This document shows, in pieces, positions 13,501-28,500 of a DNA stretch of 64,000 bases. Each line of letters begins with the position of its first letter. Positions within the stretch are counted from its first letter, which is position 1. The notes under the pieces are model-generated. The model did not search any database, was not told where the DNA came from, and saw nothing but the letters and a program-made list of their open reading frames with translations. Source of the DNA: Galbula dea (Eukaryota; Chordata; Aves; Piciformes; Galbulidae); assembly GCA_013399015.1 (NCBI GenBank), contig VWZX01004666.1, forward strand, positions 846,400 to 910,399. The letters run 5' to 3'. The position numbers and the translations under genes are program-made.

Positions 13501-16500
13501 AACATCCTTTTACCTTGCCATGCAAATTGCAGGGTTTATTTTTTCTCTTGATAACTTTAATTTACACAGTGAATAACAGCAAACATGAATATACTCACTA
13601 GACAATGCTAATATGTGTTATTTGCCTTGTATTTCAAAATTCTGTGGGTTTTGTTTATGAAATGCTGTTTAGCAGCACGTGGATAATGGTGTAAGTTGTC
13701 TCACGTTCCCTTATGTTAATCATGTAGTACATCCCAAGTTGCTGCTCTGTTTTCCAGGCTAAGCAGTAACTATGAAAAACTCTTAGATAAATTCGTATGT
13801 GTATTTTTATCTACTGCTATGTAAGCAATGTATGTCAGTGCATTTGGGGAATTTGGTGAGTGAGCAGTCTGTAGATGACACTGCAGAAGGTAGTATACCA
13901 GCAAAACAGAGCTTTGGTTCTTTTCCAATACTTTGTCCTCTTCACCTTTCTTTGCACAGGAGCGTGGTCTGCTGCAGCTTCAAGAGGGAGCAGCATCATA
14001 CAGCTTTAGGTCGGTGCTGTGTACCATGCTGTTGCTTTGCTATCATACTTTCATGACCTTTGTGTTAGGTAAGATTGTTTATAATAACTCTTGGATTTGA
14101 TGAGTTTTTGTGGGACACAGGGGAAAAGATGAATTCTCCACCTACTTGTTGGTGGACTATTTAGTCTCAACCAGATTAATTACAACTCATTTGTGGGTGA
14201 TTTTACAATAGTGATCATAGCTGAAGAGAATGTCTCAATCTTCAAGATGGAGGTTTGTTTAACACATAAGAAGAGAGATAATAAGGATAGCAAAGGAAGT
14301 TGTGAGAACTCAATCTATCTTCAGTAATCAGGTGCATTATTTGGGAGCTTAAAATAATGACTGTAAGTGATGACTTCCTGAATACTTTATTCACATTTAT
14401 ATGTCATCCCTGCTATTCTGGGGGTTGATAGCTTCCCTCTGAGACATAAATCTCTATCATCTCTCACTAAAGCATTCTACAAAACGTGTTGGTCTATACG
14501 TAAGTGAGTTTTCAAAGTCAGTAAGCACAGTGTTGTTCAGGTCTTCCTGCTTGCTGGCTTAGTGCAACACCAACCTGTGTTTACACCTTATCAGAGAGAG
14601 GAGCTTGCATATTGGCCAGATGAGAATGTCTCATCAATACCTTGTGTTCCTGTTCTGTTTTGGGCTGGGTTTTTTTCTTCTTGTCTTACTACTTTTCTCA
14701 CTTGCTTTTTTATGCATTCTAGGGACAGGGAAAGGAAATGTTGAGGAGGCAGAGAAACTACTTAAGCCTTACTTGGCTCGCTATCCAAAGGTAAAATGAA
14801 TTGTAGTTTAGTTTGGTTTGATTGTTCAATGTTTTCTTGCCATCTAGACTGTATGGTCAGCTTGAAAACTGTTGAAGAATACTTCTGGTTTTGTTATTGT
14901 TTATTGCAGGGAGCCATATTCCTGTTTTTCGCCGGCAGGATAGAAACACTAAAGGGTAATATTGACGCGGTAAATAATCCTTTTTTTTTTTACTTTTGGG
15001 AAAGAAGTTTTAAAAGCTTTAGAAAAACTCTTGAGGAGGAGTGTTTCCTTTTTGGCTAATGCTTCCTGTGGTTTTGGCCTGCATGTAATTTATACTTTCT
15101 GAATTACAGATGGGAATTTTTGAAAACTGTTTCGACTAGCTTGTTTGACCAGCTCCTTTTGCTACCCTTCTCAATTTCTGGTGATAATCTAGTCCACCAA
15201 TATTAATGACACAGTGTTCTCATTGTCTTTCCTATCCTGGAGCAAGTTGTGCCTTTAAGAGCATCCAGTGGTAATCTGTTAACTTCAGTCTGAGTGGAGA
15301 GCCATACAAGACTTGAAGAAATTAGCAAGGTGAAGAATGCATGTCCAAAATACTCTGAGACAGAATATCAGCTGGTGTGCAGTGCACTAGCTCCTGGGAA
15401 GTCTTTGGAGCAACAATAAATGTTGTCTCAGAATCTGTTCTCTGACTTTAGTTTTCTACAGTTCCTAGACACAAACATTCATTTTGCTTATGCTTAGAAT
15501 TTAATAAACTTTCAGGAATGGGTAGTTCTGTGGCAAGGGACAACTGTGGAGCTGAGTATCTCTTGTGTGAAGTTAACAGATGTGATTTAGGGGAGTACTG
15601 GGCCGTTAATAATTTAGAAGTTGCAGAAGTCATGCTGGCAGGTGATGGAGCCCCAGTGTCTGTTACAATACTGGTGTACATGTATTTGCACATGATTAAG
15701 GCAGTGTTTGGAAATCTCCATCCAGGCAGTTAATAGGTATGAAGAATGCTGTGAGGCTCAGCAATACTGGAAGCAGTTTCATCACATGTGTTACTGGGAG
15801 CTCATGTGGTGCTTCACCTACAAGCGCCAGTGGAAGATGGCTTTCTTCTATGCAGACCTGCTAAGTAAAGAAAACACCTGGTCAAAGGTAAGCAGAACAG
15901 AAAGGGCAGAAGGCCCTCTAGTGTCTATTAACTTTCAATCAGATTGAGTTGACTTGTAGCTTTGAAGATGAAGATTGTAAAACAAAACCTGTTCTGCTGT
16001 TGCTCATAGGACAGTGCGAATTGCAGACATTCAAATCTGAACAGATTATAGGCAAATTTTGGGCCTGACTTGTAGATGAACATCAGCTTGTTTAAGATGT
16101 TCTACTGTGCATTGACTTGTCTGTGTCATCAACATATTGCAGTTAATGGTGCAAGTTGTCATTTCTGTCATTACATTATGGATATAAGCTCTTTTGGTGA
16201 TGAGTGAGGCTAGCCATGATGGTGCCTCCAGGTTAATAAATGTAATTAGAAGAGGTGCTGTGGCCTGTTGCATCTGAAAGGGACAAGCTCTCCATCCAGA
16301 ACTCTGGTAGGTTTCGTTTGTTTTCCCTGGGCCCCAGAGAAACCTGTCAGAAGGGATTAAATCTGGCTGGAGGGGCAGGTGTGTGGTTGGTAGGAGGTTT
16401 GTTTCTTCTTAATGTGATCAGACTGTGTATGGACAGGGTATCTCTTGTCTGGTTTTGGTACTGCACACATTTTATGTGTTGGCTAAGTGGAACCAAAAAT

Positions 16501-19500
16501 AGTGTAAGGTCCAGGCAGCCAGGTGAGAGCTATTCTCTAAGTGCTTCTACTCAGGCGAGAACTGCAGTATGGAGCTCCTGTGCCCGTGGGGGCAGCAACA
16601 CATTCAGCCAGGTGAATGAGTCTAAATAGCTCCCACAGCCAAGGATGCACCACCTGGCTAAAAGCTTTAATATCCTGAAATGCTGTGGGATTAATATCGA
16701 TGTGTGTTGTTTTGAACTGAGTGTAGAGTTCTATATTGCGTTGTTGGGTGCTGTGGTGGCACCCATGAAATAGACAGCAATGGCTACCCAGAATGTGGAT
16801 TTATTGTAACCAAAGTTATTCATCTCTCCTTCAGACAAAATTAAAGTTCAGATGTCAGTTAGGAATATACTACTACACAACTGATTTCTTCAGTTTTAAG
16901 GAATATGTGTTTTAGACAAATAAACCAAAATACATGTGCACTCGCTCCTCAAGTGAAAGCCTCTCACTCAAGGGTACCCAAGATACACACTTGCCAAAGG
17001 GGGATGAGGACTTAATCTGTGGAAGTATCTTTAGATACTTTAGAAGTATCCCAGTCTAAGGGGAGGGTTCCATCTGCAAAGCAGCTTGCACTGAGGTGAG
17101 TCAACTCAGCGTGCCTTTAGCAGGGCTCCTTTCATGCCCTAGCCAAGGGTGCTGTGGTCATTTTTTAATTTAGTTGGAGGGACAAACTCACAGCAAGAGC
17201 CTAGACACAGAGGTGCCACTTCGCTGCAGGGTGCCGGCCTGATTCTTATCAGGTCTTGGGCAAGCCCTGGCCCCTGTTGGGTGTCTGTCAGGCTTCTGTG
17301 ATTTTGTGGTTTTGTCTGGGTTTGTCCTATAGGTCAATTGCACCTGCAACACTGGAGCCTTAGAGAAGCACAGAAGATGCTTCCTGTTAATCTACAGTGC
17401 AACGTCATAGTACCAAGCTAGTAACTACATGACCTAAATGATAGATGGTCGTATATATGCACTGTTAAGATTCCAGTGTAAATAATCACAGTTTGAAATA
17501 TTCCAGAAAAGTCCTGAAACTTATCATTGCTGTAGACTCCTTAAGGCAGTACTCAAGAACTCACCAGCTGTTACTCTCTACAGCTGCAAGAGATGTAACA
17601 TCATCTGCTGTTTTGCCTTTCTTGGTTGCTGAATGTAAGATAGCTCAGGATTCCCTATGAAATCAGTCCTTTTTGTAATCTGAAATCACAAAAACATTTA
17701 AAACCTATTTTCTAGAAGCTAATATTTGAGATATGCTGCCAAGTTGTGAGTGGACACAGACTATGTAATGTTGTCTTTTTCTCTGAGAATGACCTTTTCA
17801 TACTTTTTTACCATGTTTTCCTAAGAGTAATAAAAGTTTCCTTTATGCAAACATGACATTTGTTCTTGGAAGTTGGGTGTAAACTCTAAGCTGATGCAAA
17901 ATAAACAGAGACATATGTGATAAAAAATTCTATACTCCATTTTCTGAAACACTCCTCTCCTGCTTAAAATTTTGTAAGATTATGTCCAATTGTGAGCAAA
18001 AGCTGCAATTTCTTCCTCTTTGTTGCTGTTTTGTGCTTTATATCAATAATGGTAATGCCATAAATTCATTTTTCTGTAGATATTCTTGATTTAATTTTCA
18101 GGCTACTTATATTTACATGAAAGCTGCTTATCTCAGTATGTTTGGACCAGATGACTGCAGTCCTTTTGGAGACAGCGAAGTTGAATTATTTAGGTAAAAG
18201 TTGCTAACTCCCAGTTGCAAGTTTCCTATCTTTTCATGTCACAGTGTTGGGGGAAGAGAGGCAAACTTATTTATTGTGCAGTTTGGAAAGATCTGCACAA
18301 ATAGCATTGGGTTGGTAAGAAACTGCGGAGTAACACATTGCTTTGGACGAAAGTGGGCCCTGGGTTCAGGCAGCAGATTTCTACTGGCCTGGAAATACTT
18401 TAGGGGTAGGCTGTTAGGTCTGTCAGCCATACAGTGGCTGCTCTTGCATTGCCTGTACTGTTCACGTTCTTTTTCAGTTGTTGCCTTTAATCAAAACAGC
18501 ATGTAAGATATGAAATGCCTCCAGTGGATTATGCTACAAGATGTGTGCCTCCATAGTGGAGACATCAGTGCAAATGGATTCTTGGGGTATTGAGTCTGAG
18601 AGGAATATGAAAGGGTTAGATGTGCAAGTGAATATATGCATTATTAAAACAGTTAGTTATAACCTGATTGTAATGTTTAGCAAAAAAAGTGCTTAAACAT
18701 TGCTGGGGCAAATAAAATTGATTACTTTTGGTTTTTACAGTTTTGCTATAAAATCTAAATACATCTTTTTTAGGTACTTAAAATTTATTGATGTGTTTTA
18801 TATATCTTATATAATCATTACAAGCTGAATTCACTGAATTTGGGGTCCATTTTGAAGTTAATAGATTTCGTCTTTGGGAGAATGAGAGGAAGATTGACAA
18901 AAGCTATCTTGCCTCTTTCTTGTCTGTGAAGAGAAAGAGGCCCTCCATAAGTTAGGTGCATCATCTAATTTATTCTTGGGGTGGGGATGAGTCCCTCTTC
19001 CTCCTGCTTGATTAAAGAGGAAGCCTAGAGATAAACGTGCCCTGCATAAAGACAGCTTTTGTGAATATGTGTTGCTCAGCTTCCCCCAGAGGTAGCAGCA
19101 ATGTGTAAAAGCTTTTTAAAGTTCTCTTTGGTTTGATTTGTTTTTCCAAGTGTGAATGTTTTTGCCCAGAAGTTCACAGAAGAAAAATTCCTTAAATTTT
19201 CCTTTCAGGATCGTTCCCAGTTTGAAACTGAAAATTGCAGGGAAATCTCTGCCTACAGAAAAGTTTGCAATTCGGAAAGCTCGGCGCTATCTCTCCTCAA
19301 ACCCCATTCCTTTGCCTGTTCCACCTTTGGTAAGTTTGAAATGTTCCCCCCTCCCTTATTAACATTTTCTTTTTTCAATTATGGAAATAAACCCAAGATA
19401 ATTAGAATGGTATCTTTCCATGTTTCTAAGGTAAAACCTCTGCAGGAGACTGGAATGTTCCCAAAGCAAAGCCAAATGAATGCAAGGAATGCTGTAAAAC

Positions 19501-22500
19501 TGGGGCATGCACCAGCCACAGGGAACTAAGCCAGTTGTTTGTGACACGTAAATGTGTTGCATGTGTAACTCATTATTCCAGCTATAGACTGGCATGCTCC
19601 TAACAGCTTTCTTTTGATTCCCTTTTGAGGAACTTTGCCCCAGGTCTTTTCTGTCATGTATCATTTACTGAGACCACAAAAAGAAGACTTTAAGGTACAA
19701 GTTACGGGGAGAGGGGTGGAAATCAAGGAAACAATGCAAGAATTGGGAACTTCGTGTAAACATCTATTTAATGTGCTCCTGAATGTTTGCAGTGTGGTGC
19801 TCTCCAGGGCTTTCATGAGTGCCAGGGTGAAAAAAAAAAAAACAACAACCAAATCCTTCAGCTACTCCTGAAAACCATTGCATACTGTGGGTTGGGGTTT
19901 TTTTGTTGCTGTAATGCTGGCTGTTTCCCTGTGCCCAGATGAGAATAGCTGCATAAAGGCATGCACTGCCTCACTCATGATGCACTTAAAAATATCTGTC
20001 TGCAAAGAACATGTAAAAGAACATAAAAGGATTGAGTCCACAGTTAACATTTGCAGCACTTTGAGCTGATGCGTTTGATAACTAGTTAATACTCTTTAAG
20101 AAAATACCTGAATAAGGACAGCCTCTTGGAGACACCAGTGAGTAGTCGTTTCTCAGCCCACCAGCTGGGTATGTGGCACAGTGCTTCTGGAAGAAATACA
20201 GTTGGTACAGCATAGTGTGAGTATTCACTAGGGGCCACCTTCCACTAAAGTCTTAAGACAGAAATGAGAGAAATAATTAGGTTACTTTGATTTGCCTTTC
20301 AGGTTTCATAGATTGTAGAGAGTAAGAAACATAACACACCTGGGGTTTGGCTAGGCTGTTCCAGTGGGATTTGAGCAGAACAGGTTCCTGTAATAAGAGC
20401 TCTCCTCGGAGTGGCTGGGCACTGTCCCCTTTGTTTCTGCTGCAGTTGCGTTTTTGAGGCAGCAGATGCCGCAGCTGAATAGTTAAAAGCACTCTTAAGG
20501 ATGTAGAGTTTTTCTTTTCTCTGTGAAGGGACTTGCTGAGAAGAGCAACTCCTCAGGCAAGTCTTAGCTCACAGATTTAGCCTGGAATAAATGTAGTTTG
20601 AATACTTCTGTTTCAAAACCATGTTAACAAATCTGCACTAGATACAGTAACTTCAGCATGTGTTTTCCAGTCCATAGAGACCAGATGGTGAAAGCAACAG
20701 TGACTAGGGTTAACATGCTGCTTCATCTATTCTAGCCTGACAGCTTTTTGTACTATAGTTCCAGAACTCAGTCAGAAATTGTATCAAAAAGCTTTAAATT
20801 GTCAAATACAGATTAGGCCATATAAATAAATAAACAGAATAAATAACTTGTTGTGATGGCCGTGGCCAGTTGCAAGTCTATATAGTGTTTCCATCTTTAA
20901 CTTCATGGTTACTAATGGCAATGGGCACATTTGCTCTGGTGATATACTCTTAAGAGAGAACCCCACTAACAAATAGTTATTAATAGTTACAGAATTAAAC
21001 CAGTAATTTTTAGTAAAATTTACTCTAGGAACAGTTGAATAAGAAGGAAGTTACTGTCTGTGGGAACATCAGACTTACAGTGGCTCTAAAGTTCTGTTGG
21101 TTTGTTTGAAGCTTGGCTTAAAGCTTAGTGGGTTTGGTTTTTTGTTTTTGCTGTCCTGAGATTGGAAGCAATTGGAAGCAATACACTGTAGTTTTTTATA
21201 GCTATTACTGCTCTGGCTAGGACAGAACTGAAAAACAAGAAGAGACTTTAATCAACGGACAGTAAGCAGTGTGCCATGAATGTTTTAAGTCTTTCTGTTT
21301 TGTTGGCTCTTACCTTCATCTGTAAGTGAGATTGTGTTTGTATTCTGTTCAAGCAATCCTCCTTGCATTGTGTGTAGTAAATTGTCTTCCAGGGCTAATT
21401 TGTTTTGAAAGGCAGTATAACAAGTTTTCAATTGCAATGAAAATGTTTAGACAAACTTACTGTTTATTTAAGGAATCTGTAACTTTTTCATCATCCAGTG
21501 ATGAACAAAAGCATTTCATAACTGCATTTATCTAGCACTGTAATTAACAATGCTGTCATTTCTCCCTGATCTTAGGAAATGATGTATATCTGGAATGGCT
21601 ATGCTGTAATTGGAAAATGTCCCAACTTAACAGAAGGCATGTTAGAGACTTTAATTGAAGCAGAAGAAGCATTGGCAAGAAGTTCAGGTAATCAGCTGAT
21701 GACACAAAACTGGGAGGAGTAGCTGACACACCAGGAGGCTGTGCTGCCATCCAGCGTGACCTGGACAGGATGGAGAGTTGGGCAGAGAAAAACATTATGA
21801 AATTCAACAAGGGCAAGTCTAGGGTAACACATCTGGGGAGGAATGACCCCAAAACCAAAACAAATGTACCAGTACAGGTTAGGGACTCTGGTCTGCTGGA
21901 AGGCAGCTCTGTGGAAAAAGACCTGGGAGTCCTGGTGAATAACAGAATGACCATGAACCAGCAGTGTGCCCTTGTGGCCAAGAAGGCCAATGGCATCCTG
22001 GAGTGCATCAATAACTGTGGCAAGCAGGTCAAGGGAGGTTATCCTCCCCTTCTACTCTGCCCTGATGAGGCTGCATTTGGAGTACTGTGTCTAGTTCTGG
22101 TCTCCCCTGTTGAATAAGGACAAGGAACTTCTGGAGAGGGTTCAGAAAAGGGCTATAAAAATGATTCGGGGACTAGAATATTACTCTTACAGGGAAAGCA
22201 GGGTCTGTTTAGCCTAGACAAGAGAAAACTATGGGGGGATCTTTTCAATGCTTATAAATACTTAATGAGTGGGTATCAGGAGGGTGGAGCCAGTCTTTTT
22301 TCAGTGTTGCCCAGTGACAGGACAAAAGGGACTTGTTTACTTTGAGAGTCGTGGAGCATTGGAGCAGGCTGCCTAGGGTGGTGGTGGAGTCTCCATCTCT
22401 GGAGACATTCAAAACTTCTGCCTGGATGCCATTCTGTGCAATCTGCTGTAGGTGAACCTGCTGTGGCATGGGGGTTGGACTAGATGATCTCTGGAGGTCA

Positions 22501-25500
22501 CTTCCAACCCCTAATATTCTGTGATTCTGTGATCAATGATACGGGTTAAGCAGGTATTTTACAGTGGAATAGTTAAAGATGTTATCTATGAATAAAGAGA
22601 GACATTCATTAGTAAAGTTAATCATAGAAGAAATAAAAATAATGAAACCATAAACTGTTTATATAGGAATAATTTTCCTTTTTAATATAGCAATAACTTA
22701 AAATAGTAGCAAGTGATTTTCCATCCACAGACATATCTTAGGAATAGTTTATGACCTGTATTAAAGGACTGTTTATTTTGCTAGGTGAAAATCAGCATAT
22801 GCATTGACTTGATACTTGGATCATGAAGCTTTGTCATCCTCAAATATTGTGTTTCATTTTTGAAGGATAAACAGAAGGAGATAAATCAGTTTTCTGTTCT
22901 AAAAGTGCTGTCACTTTATGATGTGACCTTGGGCTGAATGGTATTTGTGTGTCAACAGTATGCTATAGAAACCTGGGACATCAGGGTTGGGCTTCCTTTG
23001 CACTATGAATGCGCCTAATACAGTATTGCACTGGAACAGGCTCTACTACCACATCTTCTGTCAGTCTGTTAATTAGCCATCTGTGAGAAAGTTGAAATGA
23101 TGTTTATTTCTCGTCAATCTTCCCCAACTCCTATTTGATCTTCTTATTATATACTACCTTCCTGCAAAAGGATTAAGCCCCTGACAGGGAATATGGGCTA
23201 AATCACTGCATTGCAGTCTTTTCTAGGACCTTGGTCTTCCTGTGCATATTTTGTTACACAAGATTTGAAAGATTTGCTTGAAAGACTGGCTAAAGTTCTC
23301 TCTTTTTTTTTAATTAATTGAAAAAAAAAAAGGAAGGAAAAATATTCTCAGTGAAAGTGACATCTTAGAAGAAGGCTTTTGACCCTTTCACCTTCTTTGT
23401 CACCTATTACTTTTTTGAATAAGTGAATTATTTCTCTGCCCCTTTTTTTTCCCTCAGTTGGTAGATTGTGGATAAGACTGGCATTTTGCAGGGATTTGTA
23501 GAAGCTGTTTCATGTTTATAAAATGTTATGAGGACATGTAATCAAAAAGTGGGATTTAAAGTATTACCTGTTCCCAATAGTGACTTGCTGTTTCCAGGCA
23601 TCATGCTTTCCTTGAGCTTTCCCCTGACAGTGTCTGGGGCTAAGCTATTGTATTTTCAAGTATTTTCTCTGTGTTACTGTTAGATGCACGAATCTTAACA
23701 CTGTAAAATTATGAACCTGTGGATATGTTCTTAGCCAGTGCTATACCATATAAGATGTAAAGGGAAGTCTGTTAGTGGAAGTTAACATCTGGAAATACAA
23801 TTATGCATGTCAGATTAGCATGTAGGACAGGTTCCTAAATGTTTGGTTAGACAAGCCAGAGCAGTTTGTAGTCTGTAAGTAGAGGAAGTAACTGTATGTG
23901 AAGGTGTTCTTGGGACAGGTGTTAGAAGAGACAGCAGATCTGCTTTTTATGTTTTTTTTCATTCTTATGAAATGACTCTTCTGTGGCCCTGAGTCATCTC
24001 ACTGTGTACATACTTGGTGTCTCTTCTTCCTGTTCCCTCTAAGTTAGTTTGCCACATAGTCTTTGGGCATCTTCCCTGACATTTGCTTTGGTGACATATG
24101 TACATAGGGGGCACTTAGTAATAGAATTTACCCCAGTTGTAGGATCAAGGCTTCAAACTGCATAGTCCAAAGGGAAGCAGCTGTTTCATGCAGTTTCTGT
24201 CAGCATTTAATCAGCTGGAGTGATAGAAGAACCACCAGTTAAGGTTTGGAGTAGTGAAAATGGGGTGATATTCAATAGCACAAGATGCAGTATCACACAT
24301 TTTGCAGAAATTCTTTTTAGTTAGTATTAGATAAATGGGAAATGAACAAGCAAGCTGAAAATTTTACTTGTAAACTTTAAGACTAAGCTGCCTATATGGA
24401 GCAGCTGTGAAAATGCCAGATGTTTTCTTTGAAATATATTATGCAAACAATTTCTGATGGAGAAAGGGTGTTGATAGTAATGACTTGGAACTAAGGCTGG
24501 TAAGATTCTGGGTACTCAGAGGTACAAACTCAAAAGAGGTGAAAAGAAGGCATGGTAAGAAGCTGGGAGGATGTGAGGTGCAGGTAGCAAAGTTTGGCAT
24601 ATTTTTGTTTAGCCAAATAAAGATGGAGAGCTGGGGAAAAAAAGCCAAAAAACACTTGCATAGGAGTAGGTCATATGATTAGAGATCAAGAAAGGAAAAG
24701 TGATGTACATACTATAGGGCAATAAAGGCATAAGGTTAAGGGATTATTAATTGGATTTCAATATTTCCATAGAGGACACCTTAAACTATTTTAAGTAAAA
24801 GTGGACTAGCCTTTCAGTGGGAGGAGGGAGGGAAACAACAGCCCAACAGTTCTCAGACAAAGTTTGATTGATTTATGAAAAGGTTGCTGTGTGTTTGCCT
24901 CTGCATTAAATGAACTAAATTGACCAGTGAGTTCCTTCTGTCCTGTGTTCCACATTGCACTGACACCTACCTAGGTAAAAGTTTCCCTACAGGCAGAAAA
25001 GTCTCTGATGCTCTAGAGTTTTCTAAAATGTGCCATTTACTTCATCTTGCAGCTACAGAATTACTAGCAGATGACCAGTGTGTGATAAAACTGTTAAAGG
25101 GCTTATGTCTCAAGCATTTGGGCAAGATCTCAGAAGCAGAAGACCATTTTAATTACATCTATTTAAAGTAAGTTTTGATACCTGGCATATAGGAGAGCTC
25201 TTTAATTTCTCAGTAACTGTTTCAAAGAAGAGATGCAACCATGATATGAACAGAGAGGAGAGGACTGCAGTATCTTTTAGTATTTCATTTCAGTTGCACT
25301 GATATCAAGGAATTGCAATTTTAATTGCCAGTGTTGTTAGCCATGTATGTCAGAAGAACTGCAAATCTGCACTTTTCACTGTGATATTTTCTCCTTTTGT
25401 GGGGGGACTGTAGGTACATAAAATTTCTGAGATACTGCTTCCCTTTTTTGCCCCCTTTCTCTTACCAGTCAAGAAGCCAAATGCAAAAGCCACTGCCAAA

Positions 25501-28500
25501 TTCAGTCTGCAGAGACAGGTGGCAGCATGATTATACTTAGAACTTCTATCCATCGTGTAGTGAATAGCATCTTTTTGTCAGTTCACATGGATGAAGCTCA
25601 TAATATTGTCATCTTGTCTAATACTTTCCTGATAATAAAGGCAGTGTTTTGTAATCTTGAGAAATAATAATGTGTAGGGTGGTGATGCAAAATATACATT
25701 TATAACCTGGAAGGTAGCTTTGGATGGAGAACATGACAAGTGTTGTAATAGAGATTGATTGTTCCTTCTGATCTTAGCTAATCTCCTATTAATATGTGTT
25801 TGGAGCTATTAAGTGAGGGAAACAATATATCATTTGAAGATCTTGAAGGCTATTTCTTTTCCAATGCAGTGAGAAGAAGATAAAATATGACCACTATCTA
25901 ATTCCAAATGCCTTGCTTGAACTGGCAATACTATACCTAGACCAGGATAGAAGAGAAGAGGCAATAAAACTACTGGAAAGAGCAAAGTAAGTGAAAAGCC
26001 TGTGCTGATGTGTGATAGGTTCCTGTAGTGTTTTACTGGTTAGTGGGAAGCAGAAACATTTAATTAATGTCCTGGAAACACAGTTTCATTTTTTTTCAGT
26101 GGAAGCACACATGCCTTAATTTTGGGTTGGACCTTTCTAGTAGTAGACATTATCTGATCATTCTGTCTGTCACTTACCCATCCTTTCTGATAAGAGAAAA
26201 TAATTTTTAAGATGGTAAAAAGAGTGTCAAAGGCTTCTAAAAGAAATAATCCACGTGTACCAAAATGTATTAATCTGTGTAGGTTATTTTAAGTCTTTAC
26301 TTATTCATAAAAAATGTATTAAATCAAAGCTTTTGTGTTTTGGCTAAAATATCATTACTCAAATTGATGGCTGTTTTCTTTCCTTGGTGAAACATCTTTA
26401 GGATAATGCTTCAGGTTACATTTAGTATCTTTGTATTGTTTCACCTGCATCTGAAAGTCAACTAAAACTCCTGCTTTTACTATTTTGTGATTGATTTTTC
26501 TAGAAAAGTAAGTTAATCAGGAATAGTTGGACTTGATCCTGTAAGTTCTTTTATTATAACATTAACAAAATATGGGGGTTGCCTCTGTCTATGCTTTTAC
26601 TTCTCTGCTGAGCCAAAATTTCTTGAGGGAGGAGGAAATCCAAACCAAAAAACCCTCACACTCTTCAAGCATCCTGCAGCAGGATAGTTCACCTCTCTGC
26701 ATGGTCCTGAATGAGTGCAGATGCCTACATCTTTCCAAGTGCAGAGTATCACGCTAGTGACTGCTGCAGGTGTGAGCAGCTACAAAACTCATGTCTGGCC
26801 CCAAGCTTCATAGAGGTCAGAGTTTTTGTATGGAGCTTTTGTCCAAGTCAGTCCACTATGCAAGACAGAGAGTGATAAATCAGCCTAGCAGGGATCATGC
26901 CAAAAGCCTGTCAACATAAAATCTGAAATATTGCAATTCTTAATCTTCTGTGGTTGTGAGCCTGGTTCTCTGCAGACTCATGGAAGTTACTAAGAAGAGC
27001 AAAAGGCGATGGAAAGGTTTCAGTGGGTTTCCCGTTCCTCAAAGCACACCTCTCCTCCCATCCCATTTCCTTTGTTCAAATCTTGCTCAAGAAGAGATCT
27101 AGAAATTAATGATTCAGAGCTTCCCATTCTATTTGGAACTTCTTTTGTTTGCTGCTCAGCCCTTGCACCTTCCTCCTGACAGTTATGTATCTTGGGTCAC
27201 AGGTCCCCTCGGGGGAAGGTGTTTGGCTTAAAAAGAGCACCAGCAAACAGTAGCTCTTAAAAATTTGTTGTTACCCAGTATATGAAAAGCTACTACTCGG
27301 ATTTGCTATGCTGAAAGAACTCATGGAAACTGTAATCATATGGAAAAAAAAAAACCCTGCTCGGGGTCTGTAAGCTTTCAGCTCAAAACGCTGACTGCCT
27401 GTGCAGCCACCAGGGGGAGGATATGTTGACCATGGTGGGTTTCAGGACTGCAGAATTGTGTTTGCAGTTGGCAGGAGTGCAGGCGAGCACTTGGCTTCTG
27501 CATGACGCTTGATTTGCTTGACCTAAATCCACATACTGCTGGTGGTCTGAGTGTTGCAAATCTAGCAGAAAGAGTGGAATGAGATGATAAATGGTTTTGT
27601 CCTGGTCATGCATGGAAATGTTTCTACTTGTCTGACTCTAAGCTACAAGCAAGAATATCAGCCTACTGACGAGAAATATGATATTTGCTTGACAAAATCT
27701 ACTTAAGTTAAAGAAAAAGCTCCCAAGAGTTCAACTCAGCATACAGCAGAACCCAATCACCTCCTTTTCTCAGTCAGCCTCTTGTGTGTTGCATACATAA
27801 AATTATAAGCTGGTGTAGGATGGGTGTGGAATTCCTGCCATAATGACAAATACCATGCTTCTGTGCTTGATTTTGAATGATGAATTTTTAACTGAAATGC
27901 TTTTAAGGTATATAGACTATTTAATACTTTGTTTCTGTAAGGATAACAAATATTTTCTAAAAGAAAATCAGCATGGTCTAATCCTCTTCGGTATCTGGAT
28001 TCTGTATCCATCCTGCACAAGCTGACATGTTAATTCCTATTAAATAGGATCTGCACTTTCTATGTGGTCCTAAAGGCAATTTTTATTTTTTTATATAAGC
28101 TTTTCCATGAAAATACAGATTATTTTAATCTTCCTGTAACTCTTTAGAGCATGGCTTAGCTACTGGAGACTATAGGCATGCCACTGCTGAGTCAGCTGCT
28201 AGATGTTTATGAGGGAAGTCCTGCTAGTCTTTCCCTGGGCTGGTGAATTGCTTCTTGAAAGGCTGTGGCATCTCGTGTGTGTCACTTTCTCTTTCCAAGC
28301 TTCTAGCATGGCAAATTGTCTGGCCTTATTTCCTACACACAGTACATATCATTGACAACTATAGCATGGAGATGAGGTGTTTCCCTCCCCTGATTCAGGA
28401 CAGCTTCTTTCTCTCTCTTGCTTTCTTATTTTTCCTTTTCTTTGGTTTGGGGGTGTTTTTGGTGGATTTTTTTTCTTTCTCCCTTGCAATGTGTCTGCTG

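Larger units (their letters stand above)
7678..13959 (+). other. TTC39A intron between exons f and g
   Basis: A 6282-base intron. It holds an antisense CR1 fragment (7919-8090), a G22 tract (8230-8251) followed by a T tract, and a roughly 500-base stretch near 9680-10190 with long open frames on both strands but no recognised homology. The remainder is AT-rich with nothing recognisable. Confidence 0.8.

Noticed and set aside
16255..16629. A 124-codon open frame on the + strand within a TTC39A intron
   Set aside because: No domain, no conserved residues that I recognise, and the TTC39A frame splices cleanly across it.
21556..22117. Long open frames on both strands (158 codons -, 115 codons +)
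   Set aside because: Most of the span is CR1 sequence. The + frame is a decayed reverse-transcriptase remnant and the - frame is its antisense shadow.
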